A stretch of DNA of 13,071 bases from assembly GCA_009733775.1 (NCBI GenBank), contig WOGZ01000593.1, positions 1 to 13,071 of the forward strand, in the 5' to 3' direction. The notes beneath the pieces were generated by a model. The model had not been told where the DNA came from, did not search any database, and saw nothing but the letters and a program-made list of their open reading frames with translations. This document shows, in pieces, positions 1 to 9,150 of this stretch (position 1 is the first letter of the stretch; each line of letters starts with the position of its first letter). This DNA comes from Alectoria sarmentosa. Its lineage: Eukaryota; Ascomycota; Lecanoromycetes; Lecanorales; Parmeliaceae. The position numbers and the translations under genes were made by a program.

Positions 1-300
1 ACGTTTTTTAATAAAATATATAAAATCTTTATAATTCGTGAATATCTTAATCGAAATGTTAATATATTTTAATTCGGGTCGTTAATGTTTTAAATATTAA
101 ATAATAACGAATAATTTTTTATCGTAGATTTGATAATTGCATTCGATCGAAATTAGATTTTTGTTATAAAAGATTATTGAATATAATATTTTCTCATCAT
201 CATATTATAATAATATTTCTTTATTAACATAATCGAAAGAATTCGTTTTTAAAATTGTTTTTTTAAATTTATCGAAATATCGCAAAATAGAAATTCGTGT
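1..300 (-). pseudogene. Element B RNase H domain, inactivated and cut by the window edge
   Basis: RNase H of a Ty3/gypsy pol polyprotein, which would have degraded the RNA strand of the RNA-DNA hybrid. Visible in one frame are FYNKNLISIECNYQIYDKKL (about 112-171) and the later block KIFTNYKDFIYFIKKR (1-48), in the order and spacing of the family. All three acidic active-site positions that can be located are changed: Asn for Asp at 241-243, Lys for Glu at 115-117 and Asn for Asp at 34-36. Stops occur where Trp is expected. It continues directly from the RT domain in the same frame. Confidence 0.92.
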
Positions 301-379
301 AACGTTAATTTTCAATTGAATAAAGACTTTTTGATAAACGAGTAATTATTCGTAAATGACATTTTTTCTTATAAAACGA

Positions 380-1200
380 ATTATCGATTTGATTATTTTC
401 GAGAAGTCTTTTATGAATCTTTTATAAAAATTACAAAAGTCGATAAAGGTTTATATTTGTTTTGAATTTATAAGTTATATTTAATCGATAACGATTTATA
501 TTTAAATTGAATTTATTTATAATTTATTAATAAATATTAATAAGTTTAGAAATTTGATTTTTTGTATATGAAATTCGCATTTGAGAATATTCATTTATAA
601 ATCGACCTTTTATAGCTTTTAAAAAATTAATCGAATATGTTAAACGTATTTTTTTTTGATTTTATTATAAATAAAAATATTATTTAAATATGTTTAATAA
701 AAGTTATTTAAATATTTGAAGAAAATGTCGTTTATATATTATTAATAAATAATAAAATTATTTGTTATTTAAAATAAAAGTATTCGATATTTATATATTT
801 TAAAAAATATAATAAATATAATAAAGTCTTTGTTATTTAAATGCATTTAAAGTTTATTAAAAACAACGATAATATTAAATCGTATAAAATATTTACAATT
901 TTATATTTTTGTCAAAATCTCATTTATTAATAAAATAAAATATCGATTTTTTTTGATAATAGCGTTTAGTTTTTGATAATTTACACAAAATCGTAAATTT
1001 TCATTTAATTTCTTAATAAATAAAACAAATGAAATAAATAAAGCATAATTAAATATAATAAATTCTTTTTTTAAATGTTCGTTTAAATATTTTTTGATTT
1101 ATTCGAATTTGTGATTTGATAATAAATAAATTCGATTTTTAAATAATGCATTTTTGTTTACTTTTTCAACGAATTTCAGTTTATGATCATAAAAACGATG
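380..1200 (-). pseudogene. Element B reverse transcriptase domain, inactivated
   Basis: The reverse transcriptase of element B reads in one frame with stops. In order: HRFYDHKL in the lead-in (about 1177-1200), LRFCVNY followed by QKLNA (961-996), RFNIIVVFNKL (about 850-882), YKYRILLF (about 770-795), YINDI (about 724-738), YLNNIFIY (667-690), KCEF (571-582) and FCNFYKRFIKDFSK (about 397-435). This is the full set of gypsy RT motifs in order. The metal-binding residues are lost: Asn for the first Asp (874-876), and both Asp of the YxDD box are Asn (679-684). Stops fall mainly at former Gln and Trp positions. The motif flavour matches gypsy families common in Ascomycota, from general family knowledge. 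Confidence 0.93.
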
Positions 1201-1479
1201 TGAAAATAATATATTTATTTATGATTTATTAAAAACATTTATATAATTATAATAATTTATAAAGAATTTGTTAAACATTTTTTGAAAAGTGAAAATTTTA
1301 ACATTATTAATTTAAGCGTTTTTTGATATATATAATTTATAACACTTTTTATATTTAGTTTCGAAATCGTATAAATATGATTTATTAATTAATATGCGAT
1401 TATTTCGTTGCAATTGTGATATAATCTTGAAAAATTTATTGAAAATATCGTAAATCTCATTCATTGTTAAAGAAAAGAG

Positions 1480-1490
1480 TTTTTTTTTTT
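1480..1490 (-). other. Frameshift in an 11-base poly-A run of element B pol
   Basis: Upstream on the minus strand the protein-like reading INIIEINASTYYYLTRNKKK lies in one frame; downstream LFSLTMNEIYDIF and the whole RT lie in another. The switch falls in a run of 11 T on the plus strand (A on the coding strand) and equals the loss of one base, so 12 A would restore phase. It may be a real slippage event or a homopolymer undercall in the assembly. Confidence 0.6.
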
Positions 1491-1980
1491 GTTTCGAGTT
1501 AAATAATAGTAGGTCGATGCGTTAATTTCAATAATATTGATGAAATCAGATTTTTTAATCATTTTTTTTGAACGTTTTAAGTGTTGATGTCAATCTTTTT
1601 TTATTTGAGATGTTTTTGAAATGATTTATATCGAAGTTATTTTTATTCGATTCATTTTTAATAATAAGTTTAAAAGGTCATATAATAATAATAAATGATG
1701 TTTTTAATAAAAACGATAAGTTTTTAAATGTTAATATCTTGTTATCGTCATATTCATATCGTTTAAACATAAATAACACTTTATTTTTTAATATATCGAA
1801 TACGATTTCATATTTATTTATTTATAACTTTTCGAAAATTAAATCGTGTTATTTTAATAAAGCGATAAGAATAAAATAAGATTTTTTTTTATAATTGTGT
1901 ATATTTAAAGTAAATAAAAGACAATAAATGATAAATTGTTTAAACAATCGTTTATTATAATCTCGTAATAATTTTGATTT
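1491..1980 (-). pseudogene. Element B protease C-terminal part and protease-RT linker, inactivated
   Basis: The readable pieces are LIALLK, stop, HDLIFEKL (about 1825-1870), then INKYEIVFDILKNKVLFMF, followed after a frame change somewhere in 1560-1680 by INASTYYYLTRNKKK. The hydrophobic block after HD, followed by an INKY-like segment and a short beta-type stretch, matches the end of gypsy aspartic proteases just before the RT lead-in. The catalytic D-S/T-G triad should lie near 2050-2100; the best candidate there (FINSFINCEC, frame p mod 3 = 0) is not convincing. The frame differs from that of the upstream zinc knuckle, so at least one more indel lies between 1980 and 2319. Confidence 0.65.
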
Positions 1981-2318
1981 AAAAAGAAAATAAGATTAAA
2001 TTTATAAACGTTTATATATTTTAAATATAATGATTTTATTAATAATAATATAAGTTTTAATGCATTCGCAATTTATAAAAGAATTTATAAATATTATTTA
2101 TCGATTTTATGATAATAACGTAATTGTTATTCGAAAGAAACGTCGTATTAAGAGATCATTTAAAATATTCGTTAAATATACGTTCGTATTATTTTTTATC
2201 GTGATTTTAAAAGAGATTAATCTTTTTTCGAGTTATTCGAAAAGTTTTACAGATTATCGTTATCGTCATTATTCATTTTTATAATATGCATTTAAATAAT
2301 CTTTTTATTCGATTAAAA

Positions 2319-2360
2319 GCAATCACGTTTGATGTGTTCAATTTAATTGTAATTATAATA
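2319..2360 (-). pseudogene. Element B gag zinc knuckle (CCHC), two cysteines lost
   Basis: The minus-strand reading is YYNYN, stop, IEHIKRDC. Its spacing is exactly that of a C-x2-C-x4-H-x4-C nucleocapsid knuckle, in which the first two Cys codons are now Tyr (TAT at 2358-2360, TAC at 2349-2351), each one G-to-A change away from Cys. The His (2334-2336) and last Cys (2319-2321) survive, as does the basic HIKRDC tail. This marks the C-terminal end of gag, which packages RNA. It lies upstream of the protease remnant, as in the family. Confidence 0.8.
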
Positions 2361-4439
2361 TATAAGTTTTTTAATATCGATTTCGACTTTAATTTTAATA
2401 AATGAAATCGATATAATAAATTTTATAGATATTATTGTGATGCGAATGATTTTCGTTATTGTTGAAATAGTTGATTTTTTTATTGAGAATATAATCTTAA
2501 ATGTGAATGTTTTAAATCTTTTTTTTTATTTAGCACGTTAAATGTTATTTAATTTCCGTAAATATTTTTTAACAAATGTTAATTCGTTGAAACTTTCATA
2601 TGCGTTTTAATTTTTTCGTAAATTTTTATGAATTTTTAAACGTAAATGTCGTATTATATTGTTTTTATCTTTATTAATAACTTAATTAAGTCGAATAAAG
2701 TCGACGTAAAATTTCATAAAAGATATACTATTTTATTGAAGTGAGTTATATTAACGTTTCGCATTACTTTATCAATTAAAATTCTCGTGAATGTTAATTA
2801 AATCATTTATTATCTTTTTATAAAATTGATATAAGTTTAAATAATTTCTCAATCGACGTCTTATAATTTGTTTTAAAGTTTTTTCTTTTAAACTAAAAAT
2901 GATATAAATTAATTTAAATTTAATAATAAGATATTAATTATAATTGATAATGAATTCGTGATTTATTTTAAAAGATTAATCGTTTTATATAAGATTTTTC
3001 TCATTTATAAAGATAAAAAAGTTAAATAATTTAAAAAACTTGTTTTTCTTTAATATAAATCGATTTTTGAATTTATTATAAAAAAGTTTATTTTTTAAAT
3101 CGTTTTTTAAATCGTTTTTTAATGATTGAAGTTTTATTGCATTAATCTTTCGTTATAATTATGTTATTTGTTTTTATTAATTACGAGCGATATTATTCGA
3201 TTGCTTAATTATAAACTTAAATTAATATAAAAAATTTATAACATCGTCTTTATCGATGATAGCTTTATAAAAACGAATTAAATATTCACGAAATTCGTTT
3301 CGTTTAAAACGAAGTTGATTTAGCATATCAAGGAATTTTTTAAATGCAACTTTCGCTCAATGTAATAATTACTCATTAATAAAAATGTATTATAAATTTA
3401 ACGTATTATGTTGTTGAGAGAAGTTCTCGAATATGATTAAAATACGACGTGATTTAATTTTATTTAAAAGACTTTGTATATGATTTTTTTTTTTCATTTC
3501 GATAAAGGTTATTAATAAAAAAGAAAATAAAAAAGAAGAAAAAAGAAGAAAGATTTAAATATTTCGAAAAATGTAATATTAAAAAGTATTATGACAAAGA
3601 AAAATTTTAACATTTTTTATTTAATGTGTTTAATGATTTTCGTATAATAAAGAAATTCGATTTAGTATAAAAAAGATAAAAAAGAATATTATTTAATCGT
3701 TTATTTATTTGTTAAACTCTCATAAAAACAATGTGTTAATTAAATAACATTTTTTCAATTTCGTCATTTATATAAAGAATATTTATTAAATTATCGTTAA
3801 TTTCGTGCGAGGAAACTTGATAATGCGAAATAAAAAAGAAAAACTTTGAAAGGTTATAAAATCGTAATTTCTTATTTAATAATAATGTCGTAAAAGATTT
3901 AAATACTTTTGATAATGATCTTTCGAACGATATAATCGATGTTATCTTAATTCAAATTATATAAAAATAATATGTGATTATTTCTTTCGATTCATTAATT
4001 AAACGAATATTTTAATATTTTCTTTATATTCGTTATTGTTAACGAGACGAATCGTTGTTTCGATATAAATTATTCGAATTTTAATTGCCGTAAATGATTT
4101 GATTTAAAAATACGATATCTTAATAATTTTTATGTTTTAATAAAGTTTTTATTAACACGATTTTTTAAATTCGTTAATTGATACGAATGAAATGAGTGAG
4201 ATGATTTAATTATAATATTAAAATTAATATAAAATTATATTATATAAGTGTATTAAATAAGATAATTAAGTGAAGAGAAAATATATATATAAAAAAAAGA
4301 TATTTATATGAGAATAGATGTCTTTATTAAATTACGCTAAATTCAATCGAATAATGTTAAAAAAATGTGATGTTAAAGAAAAGTCAGTTTTATTAAAAAT
4401 ATAAAATACGCTCGTAACAATAACACGTTTTATATAATC
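2361..4439. other. Unresolved AT-rich stretch: presumed gag and 5' end of element B, and the A/B junction
   Basis: No domain could be read with confidence on either strand. By spacing from the zinc knuckle at 2319-2360, the N-terminal gag, leader and 5' LTR of element B are expected here on the minus strand. Element A's integrase, if whole, would need more than a kilobase from 4440 downward, but I could not find its catalytic motifs. The simplest reading is that an element boundary lies at about 3.5-4.4 kb. A purine-rich tract with a doubled decamer sits at 3529-3553. No LTR pair could be recognised by eye. Confidence 0.5.
3529..3553 (+). repeat. 25-base purine tract with a doubled decamer
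   Basis: Purines run unbroken over 25 bases, and the decamer AAAAGAAGAA occurs twice in tandem at 3531-3550. The surroundings are AT-rich with mixed bases. A polypurine tract next to an LTR is one possibility, but on the plus strand it would have the wrong orientation for elements A and B. A low-complexity run is the simpler explanation. Confidence 0.6.
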
Positions 4440-4533
4440 GTTTAATAACGAATTATATATAAATTTAATTATTTATGTTTTAAATTTCGTATTATTAAAT
4501 ACGTACAATCGTTTTCGTACGTATAAAAGATCA

Positions 4534-4540
4534 TTTTTTT
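4534..4540 (-). other. Indel in a 7-base poly-A run of element A pol
   Basis: The linker frame and the LLYVRKRLYVF frame meet at a run of seven T on the plus strand. The phase change equals a gain of one base or a loss of two. It lies in a homopolymer, like the other frame changes that could be placed, and may be real or an assembly error. Confidence 0.55.
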
Positions 4541-4747
4541 AATTAATAATTTTCAAATTTCAATTGAAGATCTTTTTTAATTAAGTTTCAAGAAATTCTT
4601 CTTTATTCGATATTTTTCGTATAAATAATTCATTAAAAAGTGTTATTTTTTTTATATAAGTCTTTCATTTTTAATATAATATTCGATTCGATAATGAAAT
4701 TATTTATTAATTCTTTTATTAACTTTTCGATAAATGATTTCAAGATA

Positions 4748-4785
4748 ATCGACGATGATTCTTTTAATAACTTTTCATCGTCGAT
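4748..4785. repeat. Perfect 11-bp inverted repeat with a 17-nt spacer
   Basis: ATCGACGATGA at 4748-4758 is repeated in inverse complement as TCATCGTCGAT at 4775-4785, separated by 17 AT-rich bases. In DNA this low in G+C, arms with five G+C pairs each are notable. It lies inside the RNase H-integrase linker of element A, where one arm encodes part of a Ser-rich stretch, so it may be a chance product of the coding sequence. A hairpin is possible; no terminator function is implied. Confidence 0.8.
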
Positions 4786-4999
4786 GTTTTTTTCATTTAA
4801 ATTATAAATTATAATTATTAAATTATAAATCGTTTAAGAGATTTCGTTTAATAGCAAAAACGCGAGATTCAACGTTTATTATATTTTCATTTTTAAATGT
4901 TTTATTTTTAAAAGCATTTAATGTTGATATTGCTTTTTATTATTAACATCGTTTTATAAAAAATCGTCAAATCGATGAGTTAAGTTATTTAATTTAATG

Positions 5000-5345
5000 T
5001 TTTATCTTCTCGATTTATATGTGATACGAAAATTAAATTTAAAAAGAAATTTCGTTTAACGTGTTTATTTTCGATTTAATTACTTTATTATCATAAAATA
5101 TTCGAAATTTTTATAATTTATAAAAATCTTAATTGAATTTTTAATAGACGTTTTGATTAATTTTGAATATTATTTTTCAAAAACACGTATAATAATCAAT
5201 AGCTTTTTATCGTAAATCTTATAATTGCATTTTTAAGACGACATTTTTTTGATATAAAAACGATTGAACGTAAAATGTTTTAATCATTTATTAAAGAGAG
5301 TATAATAATTATTATATAATCGAAAACATCGATTTCGATTCACGT
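5000..5345 (-). pseudogene. Element A RNase H domain, inactivated and frameshifted
   Basis: The readable series is IEIDVFDY (about 5313-5336), then after a frameshift CNYKIYDKKLL (about 5196-5230), KIFINYKNFEYFMIIK (about 5080-5130) and KFNFRITYKS (5011-5040). This is the standard gypsy RNase H order. The first catalytic Asp survives (5328-5330); the Glu is now Lys (5203-5205) and the next Asp is Asn (5116-5118). Stops stand at former Gln and Trp positions. It joins the RT domain upstream and the integrase linker downstream. Confidence 0.92.
5244..5250 (-). other. Frameshift in a 7-base poly-A run of element A RNase H
   Basis: The RT frame runs through ILRSIVFISKK up to this run, and the RNase H frame starts in it (KKMSS, stop, KCNYKIYDKK). 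The change equals the loss of one A (eight would restore phase). It is the first net frame change after about 3.4 kb of in-phase gag-pol. Confidence 0.7.
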
Positions 5346-5349
5346 TTTT

Positions 5350-6350
5350 TTATTAAAATCGAAATGAGCAAAAATAAACGCATTTATAAAAACCTTTTTT
5401 AATTTTTCAAATGCTTTTTATTTTAAATTATTTAATGTTTATAAAAATATAAAGAATTTTTATTCGATGCGTATAAAATTGAATAATAACGTAACGATTT
5501 TAAAATATTCGTGCATAAACCTTTTATAAAAAATCGCGAATTCGAAAAAGATTTATGTATTTTTAACGCATTTGAACGCCTTTTAATTTCATATCGTCTC
5601 AACTTTTTATAAATTCATTTTAAAATATTTAATAATTATGATTAATTCAAAATACTTTATTTATTTTATATGAAAATCACATTTATTGATATTTAAATAT
5701 AAATTAATTTGTTATAATGTTTCAAAAATCTTTCTCATATGATTAATATGTTTTTTTTTAATATTATTATAAATTAAAATGTCGTTTAAATACGCAAAAT
5801 AAAATATATCGAGATATTCGCGTAAAACATTATTAATAAAAATTTAAAAAGTGTTTAACGCATTATATAATTCGAAAAACATTATCACATATTCAAATAA
5901 ATTATATTTTATCAAAAACGTTATTTTTTTTTCGTGTTATTTTTTAATCTTAATTTTATTAAATGCGATAATTATATCGAATTTAATATATTATTTAATC
6001 ATATATAACTTTATTAAGATATTTTTTATTAATAAAAATGTATTTCGATTTCGAATAATTAAAGCGTTCAACGCACGATAATTTACGCAAATGCGTAAAT
6101 CATCATCGAATTTCTTTACGATCAATACGAAAATTATATATAAAAAGATATTTACTCGAATATAATTCTTTTTTAACATCTTCTCGATATATTTTTTAAT
6201 AATTATAATTTGTTTTTTTAACATCTTATAAACACATTTAATAAATAATATTATTTTTGATTGCAATTCGATAAAATGATTCATCTTTTTATAAAATGAA
6301 AATTTATTAACTTTTATCGAATTTCAAACGTTAATTTATTTATAATACGC
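5350..6350 (-). pseudogene. Element A reverse transcriptase domain, inactivated
   Basis: One frame holds the whole domain. A stop-free piece of 97 codons (5991-6284) includes KKYIEKMLKKNYIRVNIF and DLRICVNYRALNALIIRNRN, the fingers region of gypsy RT. Beyond a stop come KFDIIIAFNKIKIK (about 5940-5984), LFEYVIMFFELYNALNTF (about 5840-5895), LREYLDIFYFAYLNDILIY (5769-5825), INKCDFH (about 5660-5685), FAIFYKRF and AFEKLKKVFINAFIFAHFDF. The first catalytic Asp survives (5976-5978); the YxDD box reads YLND, its first Asp changed to Asn (5784-5786). The plus-strand ORF in this area is antisense to it. Confidence 0.95.
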
Positions 6351-6699
6351 TTTAAACATTTTAATTCTTAATTTCTTTAATATAATTAAATCTTTTCACA
6401 ACTTTTGAAAAAACTTTTCGTAATTTTTCGATATAATAATTACGACGTTTATCGTAAATTTTGAAAATCGATCTTTATTTTTTAATTCGTGTGTTAATCT
6501 TTTAAAATCTTTTGATTATATAATATATATTTGATTATTTTCTTTTTTCGTTATACGAACAAAAGCATATATAAAGATTTTAACAATATTAATTTCTTTT
6601 ATATATCTCTTTTTTTTCGATTTCGAAAATTCATTATAAATTATAAAAAATTGATAATGTAATAAGCAATTAATCGTGTAAAGATTTAAATTAAAAATA

Positions 6700-7010
6700 A
6701 AAAATCTCTTTATAAAAGATATTTAAAGATCATGCAATTTCATTTATAACATTTTCAAAATAACATTATATTTATTTAATAAAATAATCAAAGATCATAA
6801 TTTTTTAATGTGATTTTTTAATATAAATTAATATCGTATTATATATATAATGTTCGATATTAATTTGTCGTCGATCAATTTTAATTTATATGATTTGATT
6901 AACGACATCGTTGATAATTTATGTTTTTTAACATAATTTGTATTTACGAAACTCTTTATTAAGATTTTCGTATTCATTAAATAATTTGCATTAATCGATT
7001 CTTTTTAAAT
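6700..7010 (-). pseudogene. Element A aspartic protease domain, inactivated
   Basis: In frame with RT, the reading is INANYLMNTKILIKSFVNT (about 6936-6992), then YVKKHKLSTMSLIKSYKLKL, and later LIILLNKYNVILKML (about 6750-6795) before the RT lead-in. This is the layout of a retroviral-type aspartic protease, a half-site that dimerises to cut the polyprotein. The catalytic triad D-T/S-G now reads N-T-K (6966-6974), so the active site is lost. About 60 residues separate the triad from the hydrophobic C-terminal motif, normal for the family. The triad identification rests on spacing and flanks. Confidence 0.8.
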
Positions 7011-7099
7011 ATATACGTATTTATAAAAATTCAATTATTTTTTTTATTTCAATTTTTCGATAAAATCGCAAAAGAAAAAAATAACGATAACGAGGTTTT

Positions 7100-8720
7100 T
7101 CAAATCAATTTTTTGTAATTGCTTTATTTTTATATATATTTAATCTTCGATTTCTTTGAAAACGACTTTATTAAAAAGATTTAATTTTTCGAATTCAATT
7201 TTATAAAAAAATCTATGTTTGCTTTTGAGACTTCAATTTCGAAAATTATTAATTTAATAATAACATTTTCTTTGATTAATTATTTAACGAGTTTATATAA
7301 AACGAAAACATTGTCGTTATAATGTTTATATTCAAATTTTAAACATTTATAATAACGTTTTTACTTTTCAACGTTTATACTTAATATTTTGATATGCGAT
7401 ATCGATCATCAAATTTTATAAATTCGATAAATTAATTTCCTTTAAATCGAGAATGTGAGTTCGATATCGTCGATAAACCTCGACTTTTTAACGTTTCAAA
7501 AAATGTTTCTCTTAACATTTCTTTTTTGAAAACAATCTTATATGCTTTATCGTTAATTCGAAATTTTATATTAAATTAATGTAATTGAATTATGAGAGTA
7601 AGAAAATCGATGAAAATAATATCATTTACAATTTTATTCTTTAATCGTTAAAAGATTAATCTTTTTAAATGATTTCATTTCGACGAATTAATGAAATTCA
7701 AAAATACAATTTCAACAATAAAGCGAGCGTAAAAAATAAAAAAGATTTCTTTAAGATCTTTAATATTCATTGCGAATTTAAAAATTAAAAATTTTATTTT
7801 CGCTTTTTATTTTCGATTCATCTTCGCGAATAACGAATTAAAATTATATATTATTATATTAACAATAAAATAATAATTTGAGATCGTGATATTAATAAAT
7901 TTAACTTTAATTATATCATAAACGACGTTTTTATAATATTCGCGAATATGATTTATTTTATTTTATTCATTTAAATATAATTTCTAATTATTACGAAATT
8001 TAAAATTTAATTTTATATATTAAGTTTCATAAATTTGTTTTCTTTTATATCGTGAAACTCTTTAACGTTAAATTATTTATTTTTTGATTTATCGAAAATG
8101 AAATTTATCACGATAAAAATGTTATAACGAAATTTTTTATATATTATTTTGAATATCGTTATATTTATTAATGTTATAATATATTTAATAAGTTTAAAAC
8201 GTCGATTATCGTTAAAATTTATATATTTTATCTCTTTAAAATCTTTCTCGATAATGATTTTTACGCTTAATTTCTTTTTAAAATCAAATATTTCTTTTAT
8301 TCGATCGTTAATTAAATCGCGATATTTTTTTCGCAAATGTCGCAATTTTTTAACTTCTTTTTATTATTTTTTTAATATAATAATAAATTTTTTCAATTAT
8401 TACATTATAAATACAAGATGTTATTTATCAAAATAAATATTTTAAATGAAATTCGAAATTTATTCGTGATAAACAACGATATTAATAATTATTATTCGAA
8501 TCGTATTATATCATTTTTTTAAATGTTGAGAGACGCTTTTCAATAATCGCTTATTAATTTACATTTTTTCAAATAAGATTTTTTCTTTTTCTTCGACATT
8601 GTCGTTAATGTCTTTAAATAACACGAATTCTTTTTCGAATTCGTTTAATTTAATTATATATCGTCGCGATTTGATGTTATGAAATTTCTTTTTTTTTCTT
8701 CTTTTTCTTTTTTTTTGAAT
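7100..8720 (-). pseudogene. Element A gag region, decayed
   Basis: Gag is expected upstream of the protease. Two blocks in the polyprotein frame support it: an acidic, heptad-like stretch NEFEKEFVLFKDINDNVEEK and onward (8562-8645), and a 90-codon stop-free segment (8073-8345, opening at a TTG, so the start is not a true initiator) beginning RHLRKKYRDLINDRIKEIFD. Charged, helix-prone N-terminal halves are common in fungal gypsy gags. No clear CCHC zinc knuckle could be read; the best candidate (CYY, stop, INNFRN near 7240-7270) has wrong spacing. The gag start codon is unknown. The plus-strand ORF at 8149-8436 is its antisense shadow. Confidence 0.6.
8685..8716 (+). repeat. 32-base pyrimidine tract (polypurine on the minus strand)
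   Basis: An unbroken run of T and C, purines on the coding strand of element A, just upstream of the acidic gag block. It could encode a Lys/Glu-rich gag segment or lie in the leader. It is not in the place of a polypurine tract, which would adjoin the 3' LTR. Confidence 0.6.
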
Positions 8721-9150
8721 GATTTTTTATAATTCGAATTTTTTAATTCTTCAATTTATAATAAAAATGATTTTTATATAAAATCTAATTAAATAATTTA
8801 AATTTAAAAAGAATTTAATGTAAACTTTTAAAATATAAGAGATGAAGAATTAAAGATTTTAATTTCGTTTCTCGTTGATTTTTTTAATAAGACGTCTTTT
8901 ATCATTATATCAAAAACGTTAAATTTAATAAATTTCTTTTTTATGTGTAACGAGTAAGCTTCATTCGATTTCGTGAATAACGAATACATTTTATTCGATT
9001 TATTCTTTTTTCGTTTTCATTTTCGTTAATGTCGAACGCCTCGATGTTATAATAATAATGTTATCATAATTTTTATATAATGCGCACGCACGCATAATAA
9101 AGCTTATGCGAATATTTATTTTCGACTCGATAATTAATTTGCAAGTTATT
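8717..9150. other. Presumed 5' leader/LTR zone of element A, unresolved
   Basis: The gag-like reading stops before this stretch. It should contain the primer-binding site and 5' LTR of element A, but no LTR ends or matching copy could be recognised. It holds the most G+C-rich short patch nearby (TGCGCACGCACGCA at 9081-9094) and a small inverted repeat at 9091-9110. Confidence 0.35.
9091..9110. repeat. 7-bp inverted repeat beside a G+C patch
   Basis: CGCATAA (9091-9097) and TTATGCG (9104-9110) are exact inverse complements with a 6-nt spacer. They directly adjoin the alternating GC/AC patch at 9081-9094. This is close to the turn from T-rich to A-rich sequence on the plus strand, so it may mark an element end. 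Function is unknown. Confidence 0.6.

Larger units (their letters stand above)
1..2400 (-). mobile_element. Element B: decayed Ty3/gypsy LTR retrotransposon, partial
   Basis: Read on the minus strand, the domains come in the Ty3/gypsy order gag zinc knuckle, protease, reverse transcriptase, RNase H, and the element leaves the window at position 1 inside RNase H. Integrase and the 3' LTR would lie beyond the left edge. The coding sequence is full of stops, mostly where Trp, Gln or Arg is expected, and has at least three net frame changes. From about 1478 down to 1 a single frame carries RT and RNase H without a net shift. The 5' limit was not found; by comparison with element A, gag and the 5' LTR should reach roughly 3.5-4.4 kb. 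The domain identity is firm; the limits are inference. Confidence 0.9.
4440..4990 (-). pseudogene. Element A RNase H-integrase linker and start of integrase, truncated
   Basis: The charged linker DEKLLKESSSIILKSFIEKL (4720-4779) is in the same frame as RNase H. After an indel at 4534-4540 comes NDLLYVRKRLYVFNN, which matches the conserved 'GxLYxxxRLxVP'-type segment just before the gypsy integrase zinc-binding domain, then IIKFIYNSLLNDYIKR (down to about 4440). The HHCC zinc site that should follow could not be read, and no DD35E core was found further down. The fragment therefore looks cut off at the start of integrase. Confidence 0.75.
4440..8720 (-). mobile_element. Element A: decayed Ty3/gypsy LTR retrotransposon, lacking a recognisable integrase core
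   Basis: On the minus strand the order is gag (charged, coiled-coil-like), protease, RT, RNase H and the linker into integrase. The blocks at 8562-8645, 8073-8345, 6963-6980, 5991-6284 and 5781-5795 share one frame, so about 3.4 kb of gag-pol (8645 to 5251) has decayed without a net frame change. Two indels follow, at 5244-5250 and 4534-4540. After the DLLYVRKRLYVF segment of the pre-integrase linker (4497-4532), recognisable protein fades out near 4440. The 5' LTR should lie around 8.7-9.1 kb but was not identified. It differs from element B in sequence, so it is a different family or a distant copy. Confidence 0.9.

Noticed and set aside
2060..2284. 74-codon plus-strand ORF with an ATG start
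   Set aside because: It is antisense to the element B gag-protease interval, has no recognisable motif, and its length is not convincing in a region where minus-strand decay explains the sequence.
3183..3330. IVFIDD on the plus strand, like a gypsy RT active site
   Set aside because: The flanking motifs do not line up, the distance to a KC motif is several residues short, and nearby changes would need transversions not explained by RIP. Treated as chance.
5851..6081. 76-codon plus-strand ORF
   Set aside because: It is exactly antisense to the element A reverse transcriptase core; the minus strand carries the motifs.
8149..8436. 95-codon plus-strand ORF
   Set aside because: It is antisense to the gag block at 8073-8345 and has a low-complexity Phe/Ile/Ser-rich composition typical of a shadow frame.
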